From the NCBI GenBank assembly GCA_025800105.1, contig JAOXSG010000049.1, forward strand, positions 1 to 37,647: a DNA stretch of 37,647 bases. The letters run 5' to 3'. Shown in pieces: positions 16,069 to 24,446 of this stretch (position 1 is the first letter of the stretch; each line of letters starts with the position of its first letter). The notes under the pieces were generated by a model. That model ran no database searches. It had not been told where the DNA came from and saw nothing but the letters and a program-made list of their open reading frames with translations. The position numbers were made by a program, and so were the translations under genes. The DNA is from Cohaesibacter sp. GTDB taxonomy: Bacteria; Pseudomonadota; Alphaproteobacteria; Rhizobiales; Cohaesibacteraceae.

Positions 16069-16128
16069 GTTTCTATCCTTTTATTGCGCCGATAGAGCGC
16101 AAGGTGCCTCTGCACAAGGCCAATGAGA

Positions 16129-16734
16129 TTAGAGAAGTTCTTGAAGCTTTTTTTGGATCCGTTCCGGCGGGGCATTATGGGTAAAATGCGAGACATAACG
16201 CCCATTGCGATCCATCAAATAAATGATGGAGGCGTGATCGACCGGATACAGATCGGGATCGTCCGATTTGTCGATCTTGTAATAGGATTTATAAGCGGCC
16301 ACCATTTGATCAATTTGCGCCCGGCTGCCCGTCACCCCCATAAAGGTCTCATGAAAGGTTTTGGCATAGTCATCCAGATCCGCGCCATGATCCCGATCGG
16401 GATCGACAGAGACAAAAAGCGTCTGGGTTTTTTGCTGATCGTCTTTTGAGAAGCCATCCAGCGCTGACGAGAGGGTCGCAAGTGATGTCGGACACACATC
16501 CGGGCAGGCGGTATAACCAAAATAGATGAAGGTAAAATATCCATCCAGCGCTTTTTCGGTAATGGCAGAGCCATCCGCCATAACAAGCTCAAAAGGTCCG
16601 CCAATTGCAGGCGGTTCTTCGGTCTTTGCAATGAGGAAAAAGGCAAAGACAGCAGCAACAAGGGGCACCAGCATAACCCAGCTCCAAAGCCGTTTGGATT
16701 GCCGGGAAGACTTTGATTTTTTGGAAAAAGTCAC
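16129..16734 (-). CDS. SCO1/SenC-type copper chaperone
   Basis: Sco proteins are membrane-anchored thioredoxin-fold proteins that insert copper or reduce cysteines at CuA sites. The protein is 201 residues from the chosen start. It has one membrane anchor (about residues 18-36), the metal motif CPDVC (Cys 77 and 81) and the third ligand His 167 in VDHASI. GTG 16734 is chosen because AGGAGG lies four bases before it; a longer reading to 16776 lacks this site. It is the first gene of the sco - DM9 - ubiE/menG - menA run, with two FNR-like boxes upstream. No CuA oxidase is encoded nearby, so NosZ is the likely target. Confidence 0.92.
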   Translation of the reverse strand: MTFSKKSKSSRQSKRLWSWVMLVPLVAAVFAFFLIAKTEEPPAIGGPFELVMADGSAITEKALDGYFTFIYFGYTACPDVCPTSLATLSSALDGFSKDDQQKTQTLFVSVDPDRDHGADLDDYAKTFHETFMGVTGSRAQIDQMVAAYKSYYKIDKSDDPDLYPVDHASIIYLMDRNGRYVSHFTHNAPPERIQKKLQELL

Positions 16735-16793
16735 AATGCCTCCTATTGTTGGTGTGTTGCGAATATAATGAGCCAAATCCCAAAGAAAAAACC

Positions 16794-16807
16794 TTGACGA
16801 AGCTCAA
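16794..16807 (-). promoter_or_regulatory. Candidate FNR/DNR-type box upstream of sco
   Basis: TTGACGAAGCTCAA differs at one base from TTGAY-N4-RTCAA. A -10-like ATTATA/TATATT lies at 16762-16769 on the - strand, near the spacing expected for a class II site. A second one-mismatch site, read TTGACTATGGTTAA on the - strand, lies at 16891-16904. Confidence 0.5.
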
Positions 16808-16890
16808 ACCAGAGCAAGGTCTGACGCTTTTCTCACCTCACACAAGGCTGACAAGATCATGCAAATAATTGGGAATAGAGCCAGGCAAGC

Positions 16891-16904
16891 TTAACCATAG
16901 TCAA
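16891..16904 (-). promoter_or_regulatory. Second candidate FNR/DNR-type box upstream of sco
   Basis: On the - strand this reads TTGACTATGGTTAA, one base from the consensus and with the same GTTAA half-site as the box before the nos cytochrome operon (9632-9645). Confidence 0.35.
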
Positions 16905-17110
16905 GTGTGCAGAACAAGACTTGCTGTTATTCTGCGCAAGATTGCACAGCATATCTTTTTGCATATCTATGCGACAGGATGCTTTGCTTTTGGGGCTGTT
17001 TTCGCAGTTCCACGCCTCGGCAGTCTTGCATCTGGCCTTGTGTCGCTTGGACCGGGCAAGGGGTCAGAAAACTGCCGGGGCTCTTTTGTATCTTCATAAA
17101 ATGATCAAAC

Positions 17111-17133
17111 AAAAAGGCCCCATCTCTGGAGCC
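17111..17133 (-). terminator. Rho-independent terminator of the nir operon
   Basis: On the - strand, GGCTCCA (17133-17127) pairs with TGGGGCC (17122-17116) with one G-T pair and a GAGA loop, followed by TTTTTG. It lies 36 bases after the cbiX stop. Confidence 0.8.
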
Positions 17134-17168
17134 TGATTTCTATCTTTGTGCACCTAGGGTTTGCAGGC

Positions 17169-17972
17169 TTATTGTGCTGCGGATTGATGGGCTATGAAAT
17201 GGTTGGTCCCAAACAAAGCCCGGCTTATGTCTCTGGCAACAATATCGACCACCCAGTCTTCTCCACCAACTGGGGGCAAATAATGACAGCTTTGCGGGCT
17301 CATGGCTTGCAACTCTGCCATATCATCAATGCTGTGCGACCCAAGGCCGTTAAAGAGCGGCAAAACCAAACTGTTGGGATCCAAATCCGCAACCACATCT
17401 CTTAAATGTGGATCTTCATCCAAAAAAGCACAAGAGACAGAGGAAAAGCAGCCGCTTTTCATCAAAAATCCGGCCAGCTCATTAGCCCGGCGGGAGGATT
17501 GTTTGTCAATCGATGCCCCATGAGCGGCAATCAACAAGGGCGGTGTGTCACCAGCACGGTCCAGCTTAACAAGGGTCTGTCGCAAATTACTCAGCAAAGC
17601 CGGGCCAAGGGCCGGGGAAATGCCAAAAGGCGGCAGCATGGTCAGTTGCTCTTTTGGATCGCCAACCGCTTCGCGGATTTTCTTGGGCAGAATCCGCGAA
17701 ACAAAAAAACCGTCACTCATGAAGAATGGATAAATATACCGATCCTTGGACGTCAGTTTGTCCCAGCCATCACGAATGCTGGGAGACCCTTTCATAACGC
17801 CCGCTTGCACTTCCACACCATCCAAACGCGCATCAATATGCTTGGCAAGCTCCAGAAATGCGGCATTATCCTGTCGCCCACCCCGTTCTCCATGGGCAAC
17901 CAAAAGCACACTTTTGGTCGTCATGATATTGAAGGCATGATGAAAATCAGAGCGGGTCGACAAATTATCCAT
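17169..17972 (-). CDS. CbiX-like sirohydrochlorin chelatase
   Basis: CbiX/SirB proteins insert cobalt or iron into sirohydrochlorin. The 267-residue protein has two related halves, each starting with a chelatase-type Ala-His-Gly motif: LLVAHGERGG (near residue 23) and IAAHGAS (near 155). Its long form matches the two-domain CbiX type. ATG 17972 overlaps the nirN stop by one base (TGATG), indicating coupling; a later ATG at 17924 is possible. It is the last gene of the heme d1 operon. Because siroheme is the precursor of heme d1, an iron chelatase role after NirE is a reasonable inference; a precorrin-2 dehydrogenase is not in the window. Confidence 0.82.
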   Translation of the reverse strand: MDNLSTRSDFHHAFNIMTTKSVLLVAHGERGGRQDNAAFLELAKHIDARLDGVEVQAGVMKGSPSIRDGWDKLTSKDRYIYPFFMSDGFFVSRILPKKIREAVGDPKEQLTMLPPFGISPALGPALLSNLRQTLVKLDRAGDTPPLLIAAHGASIDKQSSRRANELAGFLMKSGCFSSVSCAFLDEDPHLRDVVADLDPNSLVLPLFNGLGSHSIDDMAELQAMSPQSCHYLPPVGGEDWVVDIVARDISRALFGTNHFIAHQSAAQ

Positions 17973-19489
17973 CAGTGACTGGTCCCTTCCGAGAAGGTGA
18001 TTTTGTTCCAAACATTATATTTGCCAGAGGGCTTGCTCATTTTCATGCGCTTGACCTCTTTAAAGGTCTTGGCATCATAAATAATGATCATGCCATCTTT
18101 TTCCCATATCGACATAATGGCATGTTTGCCATCACGGTCAAATTCTATATGAGCGGCGGTCTTTCCAGGAATCGGCTGCAAGGTCTTGACGATTTCCAGC
18201 GTCTTCTTATCAATGATATGCATCTTGTCTTTATTCGGACCAAAGAAGACCCCGGACCATGCATAAGGTGAATTTTCATGACTGCGCATGAAAAAACCCG
18301 GTCCTTCCGTCTCAATGGTCTTCACAATAGACCAGCTATCCATATCCACCACGCTTACTTTTGCCTCGCGCAAATGCGGCGTTGCCATCACGCGTTTATT
18401 GCCCCATTTCCAACTTATGCCTGATCCCAAATGCGGAAAACCGGGCAATTTGATCCGGCCCAGAACAGACCCGTCCGCCATATCAATGGCCATGCCGGTT
18501 TTGCCGTCACGGGCCGATCCCATCAGCTGGGTATAGGATTGGTCAAAAAAGAAATCATCCAAGGGTTCGGGAACGGAGATGCGGCGCAAGTCAAACAGCT
18601 CGCGGCTGCCATCCTTGGCTTTTTGTGACGCAATATCCCAAACTTCGGCGATATCTTTAAAGGCCACAATGAATCTACCATGGAATGGATCCTGATAAAC
18701 CGCTGAAACGCGAGAAGAATTTCCATTTTCCGCACGAGCGTCGAATATTTTTTCAACGCTTAAGTCTTTTGTAGAGAGCACCACCAGATTGTGGGGCAAA
18801 TAGCTCGCAACGGCCAAATGCTGACCATCTGCTGACATGGCAATGTTACGCGAATTGATACCAACGCGAATTTTTGCCACAACCTGAAGAGACCAAACGT
18901 CATATTTCATCACCCAGCCGTCACGGCTCATGAAAAAGACATAATGGCCATCTGGCGTATATTTGGGGCCACCATGCAAGGCATAAGGCGTTTCAAACCG
19001 GTCAAGGCGCGTGAAACTGTCACCATCCAGCACAGAAGCATGATGATCGCCTGTTTCCACCACGATGAAAATATTCATCGGATCGCCAGAAAAGACAGGC
19101 TTGTCAGCTGGCGTATAGGCCTCGTTAAAGACGCGCGTTGCCATCATATCCGCTTTATCCCATTTGGGGATAGAGCCAAGTGGCTGCTTGATATAATCCG
19201 CAAGGGCGACAATCTGCTTTTCTGTCAAATCCTCACCAAAAGCGGGCATTTGCGTCTGCTCCAGACCCTTGGCAATGATCTTGGCAAGATGCGCCTGCTT
19301 TTTGCGCTTCAAGGTTTGGGGAATGAGAGCCGGGCCCGTGCCACCCAAGCGTTCAGCCTGATGGCAATCAGCACAATTATCGGCATAAAGCTGTGCCGCA
19401 TCCATATCATTTGCCAGAGAAGGGCTTGCCACACTGGCCAGCAAAAGGGCGGTTCCAACAAAGGCAGATCGAGAAGAAAAATTAGCCAT
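17972..19489 (-). CDS. nirN: NirN, c-type cytochrome with heme d1 domain (dihydro-heme d1 dehydrogenase)
   Basis: NirN performs the last step of heme d1 synthesis, forming the acrylate double bond, and helps pass the cofactor to NirS. The 505-residue periplasmic protein has a Sec signal (to about residue 26), a cytochrome c domain with CADCH (Cys 39 and 42, His 43) and the NirN-like RLGGTGPALIP sequence, then an eight-bladed d1-binding propeller. The NirS heme signature (with KGATGK) is absent, so NirS is not favoured. ATG 19489 is chosen because it overlaps the nirJ stop in ATGGCTAA and starts a proper signal peptide. It sits between nirJ and cbiX. Confidence 0.9.
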   Translation of the reverse strand: MANFSSRSAFVGTALLLASVASPSLANDMDAAQLYADNCADCHQAERLGGTGPALIPQTLKRKKQAHLAKIIAKGLEQTQMPAFGEDLTEKQIVALADYIKQPLGSIPKWDKADMMATRVFNEAYTPADKPVFSGDPMNIFIVVETGDHHASVLDGDSFTRLDRFETPYALHGGPKYTPDGHYVFFMSRDGWVMKYDVWSLQVVAKIRVGINSRNIAMSADGQHLAVASYLPHNLVVLSTKDLSVEKIFDARAENGNSSRVSAVYQDPFHGRFIVAFKDIAEVWDIASQKAKDGSRELFDLRRISVPEPLDDFFFDQSYTQLMGSARDGKTGMAIDMADGSVLGRIKLPGFPHLGSGISWKWGNKRVMATPHLREAKVSVVDMDSWSIVKTIETEGPGFFMRSHENSPYAWSGVFFGPNKDKMHIIDKKTLEIVKTLQPIPGKTAAHIEFDRDGKHAIMSIWEKDGMIIIYDAKTFKEVKRMKMSKPSGKYNVWNKITFSEGTSH

Positions 19490-20696
19490 AATGATGCTTT
19501 GCCTCATTGCGAATGCCGGTAAAGGGGCGGGTGACCAGACGCTCTTGCGCAGGAATATCAAGGCCGATTTCTTCATCGGTTAAATAGCAGGCCGGATCTT
19601 CGGCCCAAGGATCACCGGACAATTGCAAAGCCCGCACCCGCGTATTGCCGCCGCAAATATTGATATGGGCACACTCCCCACAGCGCCCCTTGATCGCGCG
19701 TGGACGTTGTTTCAACCCAGCCAGAAGCGGGTCGGACAGATCGGTCCAGATATCGGAAAATTTACGGTCCTTGACATTGCCAAGCGTGTAATGCCACCAA
19801 AAACTGTCAGGATGAACATTGCCCAGATTGTCGATATTGGCGATGTTAATGCCTGTGGCATTGCCCCCCCAACGGATGAGCAATTCGCGCAAATGAGCTT
19901 CTTTTTCCGGCATGCGTTCGCGCACCCAATGCAACAAAAACACCCCATCGGCATCATTGTTACCGGTTACAAATTCCTTGTTCTCGCCATTCAGAACCGA
20001 CTGCCAGGCCCGTTCAATGAGATCGCCCATGACCGAGCGCGTCATTTCCCAATGGGCATCATCCCCGCGATTTTTATTGCCACGGCCTGCATAAACCAGA
20101 TGGGAGAGATAGATTTTGTCGACTTTTTCCTGCTCACACAAATCCAGATAATCGGGCAAAGTATGGGCATTGTCCAAGGTCACAGTGAAGCGTAAACCCA
20201 CTTTGACCTTGCGTTCGCGCAACAGACGTACAGCATGCAGGCTTTTCTCAAACGCGCCCGCCATACCGCGAAAATCATCATGCACCTTGCCAAGGCCATC
20301 AAGAGAAATGCCAACATAATTATAGCCAATATCCGCCAGCTTGCCGACATTGCTTTCATCAATCAGCACACCATTGGTTGAGAGGCCAACATAGAATTTC
20401 ATATCCTTGGCGCGCTGGGAGATGTCATAAATATCGGGCCGCATCAAAGGCTCGCCACCAGACAGAATAAGCACAGGAACGTGAAAGCCTTTGAGATCAT
20501 CCATCACCTCATAAACTTGAGCGGTGGACAATTCTCCGGGAAAATCAACATCACCCGAAGTGGAATAGCAATGTTTGCATTTCAAATTGCAGCGGCGGAT
20601 CAAATTCCAGATCACAACCGGGCCGGGAGGCTCGCGATGGGGCTTGAGAGGGGTCGGATTGGCAATCTCTCTAAGATAATGCGTCAAGCGGAACAC
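19482..20696 (-). CDS. nirJ: NirJ, radical SAM heme d1 synthesis enzyme
   Basis: NirJ is a radical SAM enzyme that removes propionate side chains from didecarboxysiroheme on the way to heme d1. From GTG 20696 the protein is 404 residues with the radical SAM motif CNLKCKHC (Cys 36, 40 and 43), GGEP (in ILSGGEPLMRP) and a C-terminal SPASM-like cysteine region (CGECAHINICGG). This GTG is preferred because GGAGG lies seven bases before it and the N-terminus MFRLTHYLR matches known NirJ starts; an open frame back to 20771 lacks such a site. Its stop overlaps the nirN start. Confidence 0.95.
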   Translation of the reverse strand: MFRLTHYLREIANPTPLKPHREPPGPVVIWNLIRRCNLKCKHCYSTSGDVDFPGELSTAQVYEVMDDLKGFHVPVLILSGGEPLMRPDIYDISQRAKDMKFYVGLSTNGVLIDESNVGKLADIGYNYVGISLDGLGKVHDDFRGMAGAFEKSLHAVRLLRERKVKVGLRFTVTLDNAHTLPDYLDLCEQEKVDKIYLSHLVYAGRGNKNRGDDAHWEMTRSVMGDLIERAWQSVLNGENKEFVTGNNDADGVFLLHWVRERMPEKEAHLRELLIRWGGNATGINIANIDNLGNVHPDSFWWHYTLGNVKDRKFSDIWTDLSDPLLAGLKQRPRAIKGRCGECAHINICGGNTRVRALQLSGDPWAEDPACYLTDEEIGLDIPAQERLVTRPFTGIRNEAKHHYG

Positions 20697-20786
20697 GGTT
20701 GGACCTCCGTTTATATCAACGGGCCGTATTTGCATAAAGGTGGCTGAATCATAGTATCGCTCTTTGGTCACAGAAGCGATAAAAGC

Positions 20787-21266
20787 CTAGCGTTTAGCAA
20801 GCCTTAGCCCGGTTTTCTTCAAGATGGCACTAGAATAGAGAATGTCCCAGCCATCACACTTGTCTCTGGTCAAGTCTTCGATAATTTTCGCCTTTTCTGC
20901 TACTTCATCGCGCGTGCTGCCATGGATCATGGCAAACAGATTATAGGGCCAATCGGGCAAAGCACGGGGGCGGCGATAGCAATGGGAGACAAACTTCAAA
21001 GCACCAATCTGCGCGCCCAATTCATCGACAAACGCGTCTTCAACATTCCAGACAGACATGCCATTGGCGGTAACCCCAAGCTTATAATGATTGGGGACAG
21101 CCGCCACCCGGCGAATGATGCCATCTTCTTTCATGGCTTTAAGGCGGGAAAGAATTTCTGATTCGGCCAAGCCCAAATCCAGCGCCAGATCCAGCCATGG
21201 GCGCGTGGTCAGTGGCATACCGGCTTGCAGCGCGGTGACAATCTGACGATCAACAGCATCCAACAT
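20787..21266 (-). CDS. nirH: NirH, siroheme decarboxylase subunit
   Basis: NirH is one of the AsnC/Lrp-like proteins that decarboxylate siroheme to 12,18-didecarboxysiroheme. The 159-residue protein has a winged-helix-like N-terminus and a RAM-like C-terminus with CYRRPRALPDWPYNLFAMIHG, including the conserved CYRR...WPYN motif of NirL/NirH proteins. It resembles the second half of the NirDL fusion in this operon. It begins two bases after the nirG stop. The G/H naming follows gene order in Pseudomonas; the individual names are less sure than the family. Confidence 0.9.
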   Translation of the reverse strand: MLDAVDRQIVTALQAGMPLTTRPWLDLALDLGLAESEILSRLKAMKEDGIIRRVAAVPNHYKLGVTANGMSVWNVEDAFVDELGAQIGALKFVSHCYRRPRALPDWPYNLFAMIHGSTRDEVAEKAKIIEDLTRDKCDGWDILYSSAILKKTGLRLAKR

Positions 21267-21268
21267 GG

Positions 21269-21790
21269 CTATACCTCAATTTTCAGCGAGATGAAAAATT
21301 CCCGTTCCTTGGGAAATAACAAAACCTCAAGGCCGCTTTCCGCCTCAATTTTTCGGGCAACCTCTTCAATGGCGCCTTCCCGATCACTGCCAATGACAAA
21401 CCACATATTGAGGATATGATCGCGCTTGTAATTATGGGCCACTTCCTCATGGGCATTGACGATGTCTGTTACATCATCATAACGCTCCCAAGGCACCTTG
21501 ATGGCACAAAGACAGAATTTGCCGCCCATCTTGTCGGCATCAAACATTGGCCCAAAGCGCGAGAAAATACCAAGATCCAACAAGCGCTGGATGCGCTCAA
21601 ACAGCTCTGGCTGTGACAGGTGAAAGGCCTTGGCAATCGCACGATAAGGCTCTTCCACCAAGTCCAGCCCATCTTGCAGATGATTGATCAAAGCCCTGTC
21701 AATGTCATCAAGATCCAGCCTCAGGCTTTTGACTTGCCTTTGTGTGTCCTGATTTGCAATGGCCTGTCTTTTTTGGGCAGCGTCTTGCAT
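21269..21790 (-). CDS. nirG: NirG, siroheme decarboxylase subunit
   Basis: NirG is an AsnC/Lrp-like partner in siroheme decarboxylation. The 173-residue protein has an extra ~25-residue polar N-terminus, then a helix-turn-helix-like segment and HNYKRDHILNMWFVI, the motif of NirD/NirG proteins with the conserved HNYxR. It resembles the first half of the NirDL fusion. ATG 21790 has AAGGA upstream; the open frame extends to 21817 but would need a poor start. With NirH it copies the D-L pair arrangement. Confidence 0.9.
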   Translation of the reverse strand: MQDAAQKRQAIANQDTQRQVKSLRLDLDDIDRALINHLQDGLDLVEEPYRAIAKAFHLSQPELFERIQRLLDLGIFSRFGPMFDADKMGGKFCLCAIKVPWERYDDVTDIVNAHEEVAHNYKRDHILNMWFVIGSDREGAIEEVARKIEAESGLEVLLFPKEREFFISLKIEV

Positions 21791-21803
21791 AAGCCCGGTC
21801 CTT

Positions 21804-22844
21804 TTATTGTGCCGCAACTGCGTGGGGCGAGGGGGCGCAACTTGCTTGCCTCAATCGAGCCCCGCGCTGTTTGAAACATCGGCTGGAAAACAGAATGGTA
21901 TGATGGCGTGCATCTTTGCCCACCTGCATATTGAGGCGCTCAATCACACAATGGGCATCAAGACGGCTGGCTGCATGGACCATGCAATACAGATTATAAG
22001 GCCAGCGCGTGCCATGCCGGTTGCGCCGATAGCAAAGGCTGACGCCCGGATCTCGGGCCAGACGGGTCGCAATGGCATCTACAGTCTGATCATCAATATC
22101 CCAGACCACCATGGCATTGGCTTTATAACCAACCCGGCGATGATGCACGACACAACCAAACCGGCGAATGATCTTGCCATCACTTAAATCCTGAAGACGG
22201 CCAAGAACCCGTGCCTCTGTCCAGCCAAGCTTTTGGGCCAGTTCCATATAGGGGCGGCCAGAAAGGGGCAAACCATCTTCCAAAGCTGTCAACAAAGCTC
22301 GGTCTTCGCTCTGAATGCAGGACAAATCGGGGGCTTCTGCGCGGACAATTTTCGTGTGGCTGCGATTGGGCCGCAAGCTAAAGCCCAAATCAAGGTGATA
22401 GGCCTGTTCAAGACGGAATGGATAAACCGGATAGCCCGTCTCGATCTCGATATCACGCAGGATTTGATCAACACTTTGTCGATTAGCGGCGGTGACGACA
22501 AACCACAAATTCAGCTCATTTTCCCGCTCATAATTGTGGTTCACCCCAGCATGAGAGGAGATGCTGGCCGCAATTTCGTCCACCTGGTCGATCGGGACGG
22601 CCATTGCGGCCAGCACACTGGCACCAATTGTATTTGGGGCCAGAATTGCACCTATTCGGGACAGAACCTTCTTCTCTTTCAGCGCTTTATAGCGCTCAAG
22701 GATATGACTTTCCCGACAATCATTTCGTTGGGCAATCAAAGAGAAGGGACGCGGGGTGAGAGGAAAATCCCGCTGCCAATCATCAACAATTGCCATATCC
22801 AGCTCATCCAGCTCGGCAAAGATCTCTAAGGATTGATCGCTCAT
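21804..22844 (-). CDS. nirDL: NirD-NirL fusion, siroheme decarboxylase
   Basis: A single 346-residue protein carries both a NirD-like half (about residues 15-160, with HNYERENELNLWFVV) and a NirL-like half (about 185-325, with CYRRNRHGTRWPYNLYCMVHA). Fused NirDL proteins are known from several denitrifiers and are active as siroheme decarboxylases. ATG 22844 follows GGAG. The gene starts 10 bases after the nirF stop. With separate NirG and NirH the operon encodes all four decarboxylase-type units. Confidence 0.93.
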   Translation of the reverse strand: MSDQSLEIFAELDELDMAIVDDWQRDFPLTPRPFSLIAQRNDCRESHILERYKALKEKKVLSRIGAILAPNTIGASVLAAMAVPIDQVDEIAASISSHAGVNHNYERENELNLWFVVTAANRQSVDQILRDIEIETGYPVYPFRLEQAYHLDLGFSLRPNRSHTKIVRAEAPDLSCIQSEDRALLTALEDGLPLSGRPYMELAQKLGWTEARVLGRLQDLSDGKIIRRFGCVVHHRRVGYKANAMVVWDIDDQTVDAIATRLARDPGVSLCYRRNRHGTRWPYNLYCMVHAASRLDAHCVIERLNMQVGKDARHHTILFSSRCFKQRGARLRQASCAPSPHAVAAQ

Positions 22845-22854
22845 TGTCGCGCTC

Positions 22855-24084
22855 CTATAGACCGATTTTGTGAGCGCGAGCGGTGAAGAAAATCCCGCTT
22901 GGCTTCTTGGCTGGCATGGAGGAGACTTTTTGCAAAGTCTGCGTATCGTAAACCTGCACTTCATCAGCTCCGCGCACACTCATCCAAACCTCATGCCCTC
23001 GCGGCGTGAATTCCATATGCAGAACAGCCGGGCCGGGTTTGAGGGTTTTGATGACTTTGCGGCTTGGCAAATCAATCACCTGAATGGTGTCATTCTTGGG
23101 AGGGGCAAAATTCACCCAGATCTGCCGCCCATCGGGCCGTGCCATGGCAAAAACAGGCTGGCCATAGACTTCGATTCGGTCTGTTTCGCGAAAGCTGTTG
23201 CTATCCATCAACAACACTTCATGCCGCCCAATGGCAGGCAGGACAAACTGGCCAGAAGCTTTGGCCCATCCTTCCAGATGCGGCATTTTATAGACGGGGA
23301 GTTTCTGCTCGCCCTTGCCATAGCCTTTGAGGATACGCTCGCCTTTTAACTCGCTGGCCCAAAGGTCAATATGGCTCAAACCATCTTCACCAAACAATCC
23401 TGCAATATAATGACGGCCATCACCAGTCACCAGCGCATCATAGGGATAGTCCCCCATATTCGGAATTTTCTGAATGGCCGGTGTCTCGCCCTTGGAAAAA
23501 TCGGCAATCCATGTCTCGCCCGCATCCCAAAGGGTGAAAACAAATTTGCGCCCCGGCAAATCCACAAGTCCGACGGTCTTGGATAAAGCCCCATCTTTGC
23601 CAAAAGCGGCGGGAATATCGGCAACCAAATCCAGCGTCTGCGAATCAAAGACTTTCACGCCGCCCGGCTCATAATTGGAAACCGCAATCAATTTGCCATC
23701 ATCTGAAATGGCCCCACCAATGGAATTGCCACCCTGTACAATGCGTTTGACAATTTCGCCTTTCAGCATATCAATCTTAGTCAACCCACCATCGCGACCA
23801 AAAATATAGGCATAGCGCTCATCGCGGGAATAAACCGCAGAAGCATGGGAAATATCCCCCAATCCTTCAATGCGTTTCAAGGTCGTGCGATTGGTCGTCT
23901 CAACCAGCAAGACGGATCCGGTTGCCCGTTCAATGATCAAGCCAAGATCACCTGTACCGCGCAACAAATCTGTATCAGAGGCATAGGCAGGTGTTGCCAA
24001 CATACTGACACTCACACTGGCACTCATGAAACAGGCCAAGGCCAGATTGGGCATGCTTAGGGTGGAAAGAAATGCGGTTCTCAT
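22855..24084 (-). CDS. nirF: NirF, heme d1 synthesis propeller protein
   Basis: NirF is a periplasmic d1-type propeller protein needed for a late step of heme d1 synthesis. The 409-residue product has an N-terminal export signal and a d1-like propeller lacking a cytochrome c domain (starts RGTGDLGLIIERATGSVLLV, about residues 40-60). A second feature of the signal is LALAC (residues 13-17), which could be a lipobox as in Pseudomonas NirF, or just part of a Sec signal cleaved after AYA. ATG 24084 overlaps the nirC stop by four bases. NirC and NirF are made together. Confidence 0.93.
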   Translation of the reverse strand: MRTAFLSTLSMPNLALACFMSASVSVSMLATPAYASDTDLLRGTGDLGLIIERATGSVLLVETTNRTTLKRIEGLGDISHASAVYSRDERYAYIFGRDGGLTKIDMLKGEIVKRIVQGGNSIGGAISDDGKLIAVSNYEPGGVKVFDSQTLDLVADIPAAFGKDGALSKTVGLVDLPGRKFVFTLWDAGETWIADFSKGETPAIQKIPNMGDYPYDALVTGDGRHYIAGLFGEDGLSHIDLWASELKGERILKGYGKGEQKLPVYKMPHLEGWAKASGQFVLPAIGRHEVLLMDSNSFRETDRIEVYGQPVFAMARPDGRQIWVNFAPPKNDTIQVIDLPSRKVIKTLKPGPAVLHMEFTPRGHEVWMSVRGADEVQVYDTQTLQKVSSMPAKKPSGIFFTARAHKIGL

Positions 24085-24446
24085 TGAATGCTTCCTTCTT
24101 TCAGGGCTTTGGCAATGTCTTTGGCCTGCTCTTGGCTTAACAAGCCACGCCATGGCGGCATGGCCGTATCGGGAATACCGTCCAGAATGATCTCTTCCAG
24201 CGTTTCCAAATCAAAATGATCCAGATTTTCCTTCAGTAAAGGCCGCCCAAGGCCGCCTTTCAGGCTCAAGCCGTGACAGGCCCCACAATCCTGACGGACA
24301 AAATCAGACATCTCGGAATGCGTTTGAAAGTCATAGCCATCCGCCTGTGCGCAAGAGATAGAAAGCGCTGAGACAAGCCCCAAGCCAATCAAAGAAGCTG
24401 CCTTGGGATATAGGGCGGCCAGAAGACTGGAAAGGGACTTAGCCAT
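24081..24446 (-). CDS. nirC: NirC, small c-type cytochrome
   Basis: NirC is a monoheme periplasmic cytochrome that carries electrons in the last stages of heme d1 synthesis or to NirS. The 121-residue precursor has a Sec signal (ending near residue 35) and one heme motif CGACH (Cys 54 and 57, His 58), with a likely Met ligand in TAMPPW. ATG 24446 lies in the overlap ATGGCTAA with the end of nirE, the same overlap as at nirJ/nirN. The gene also overlaps nirF. Confidence 0.9.
   Translation of the reverse strand: MAKSLSSLLAALYPKAASLIGLGLVSALSISCAQADGYDFQTHSEMSDFVRQDCGACHGLSLKGGLGRPLLKENLDHFDLETLEEIILDGIPDTAMPPWRGLLSQEQAKDIAKALKEGSIQ

Larger units (their letters stand above)
16735..17168. other. 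Intergenic region between nir operon end and sco
   Basis: The left end holds the promoter area of sco and two FNR-like boxes, and the right end holds the nir operon terminator. The central part (about 16910-17100) has only short open frames without ribosome binding sites or recognisable domains, and I see no RNA gene in it. Confidence 0.5.

Noticed and set aside
16869-17136. Short open frames between sco and cbiX
   Set aside because: They overlap each other, lack ribosome sites and recognisable domains, and one runs over the nir terminator.
17972-19489. Reading this cytochrome-d1 protein as NirS
   Set aside because: The heme region has the RLGGTGPALIP pattern of NirN, the length fits NirN, and it follows nirJ as nirN does in other operons.
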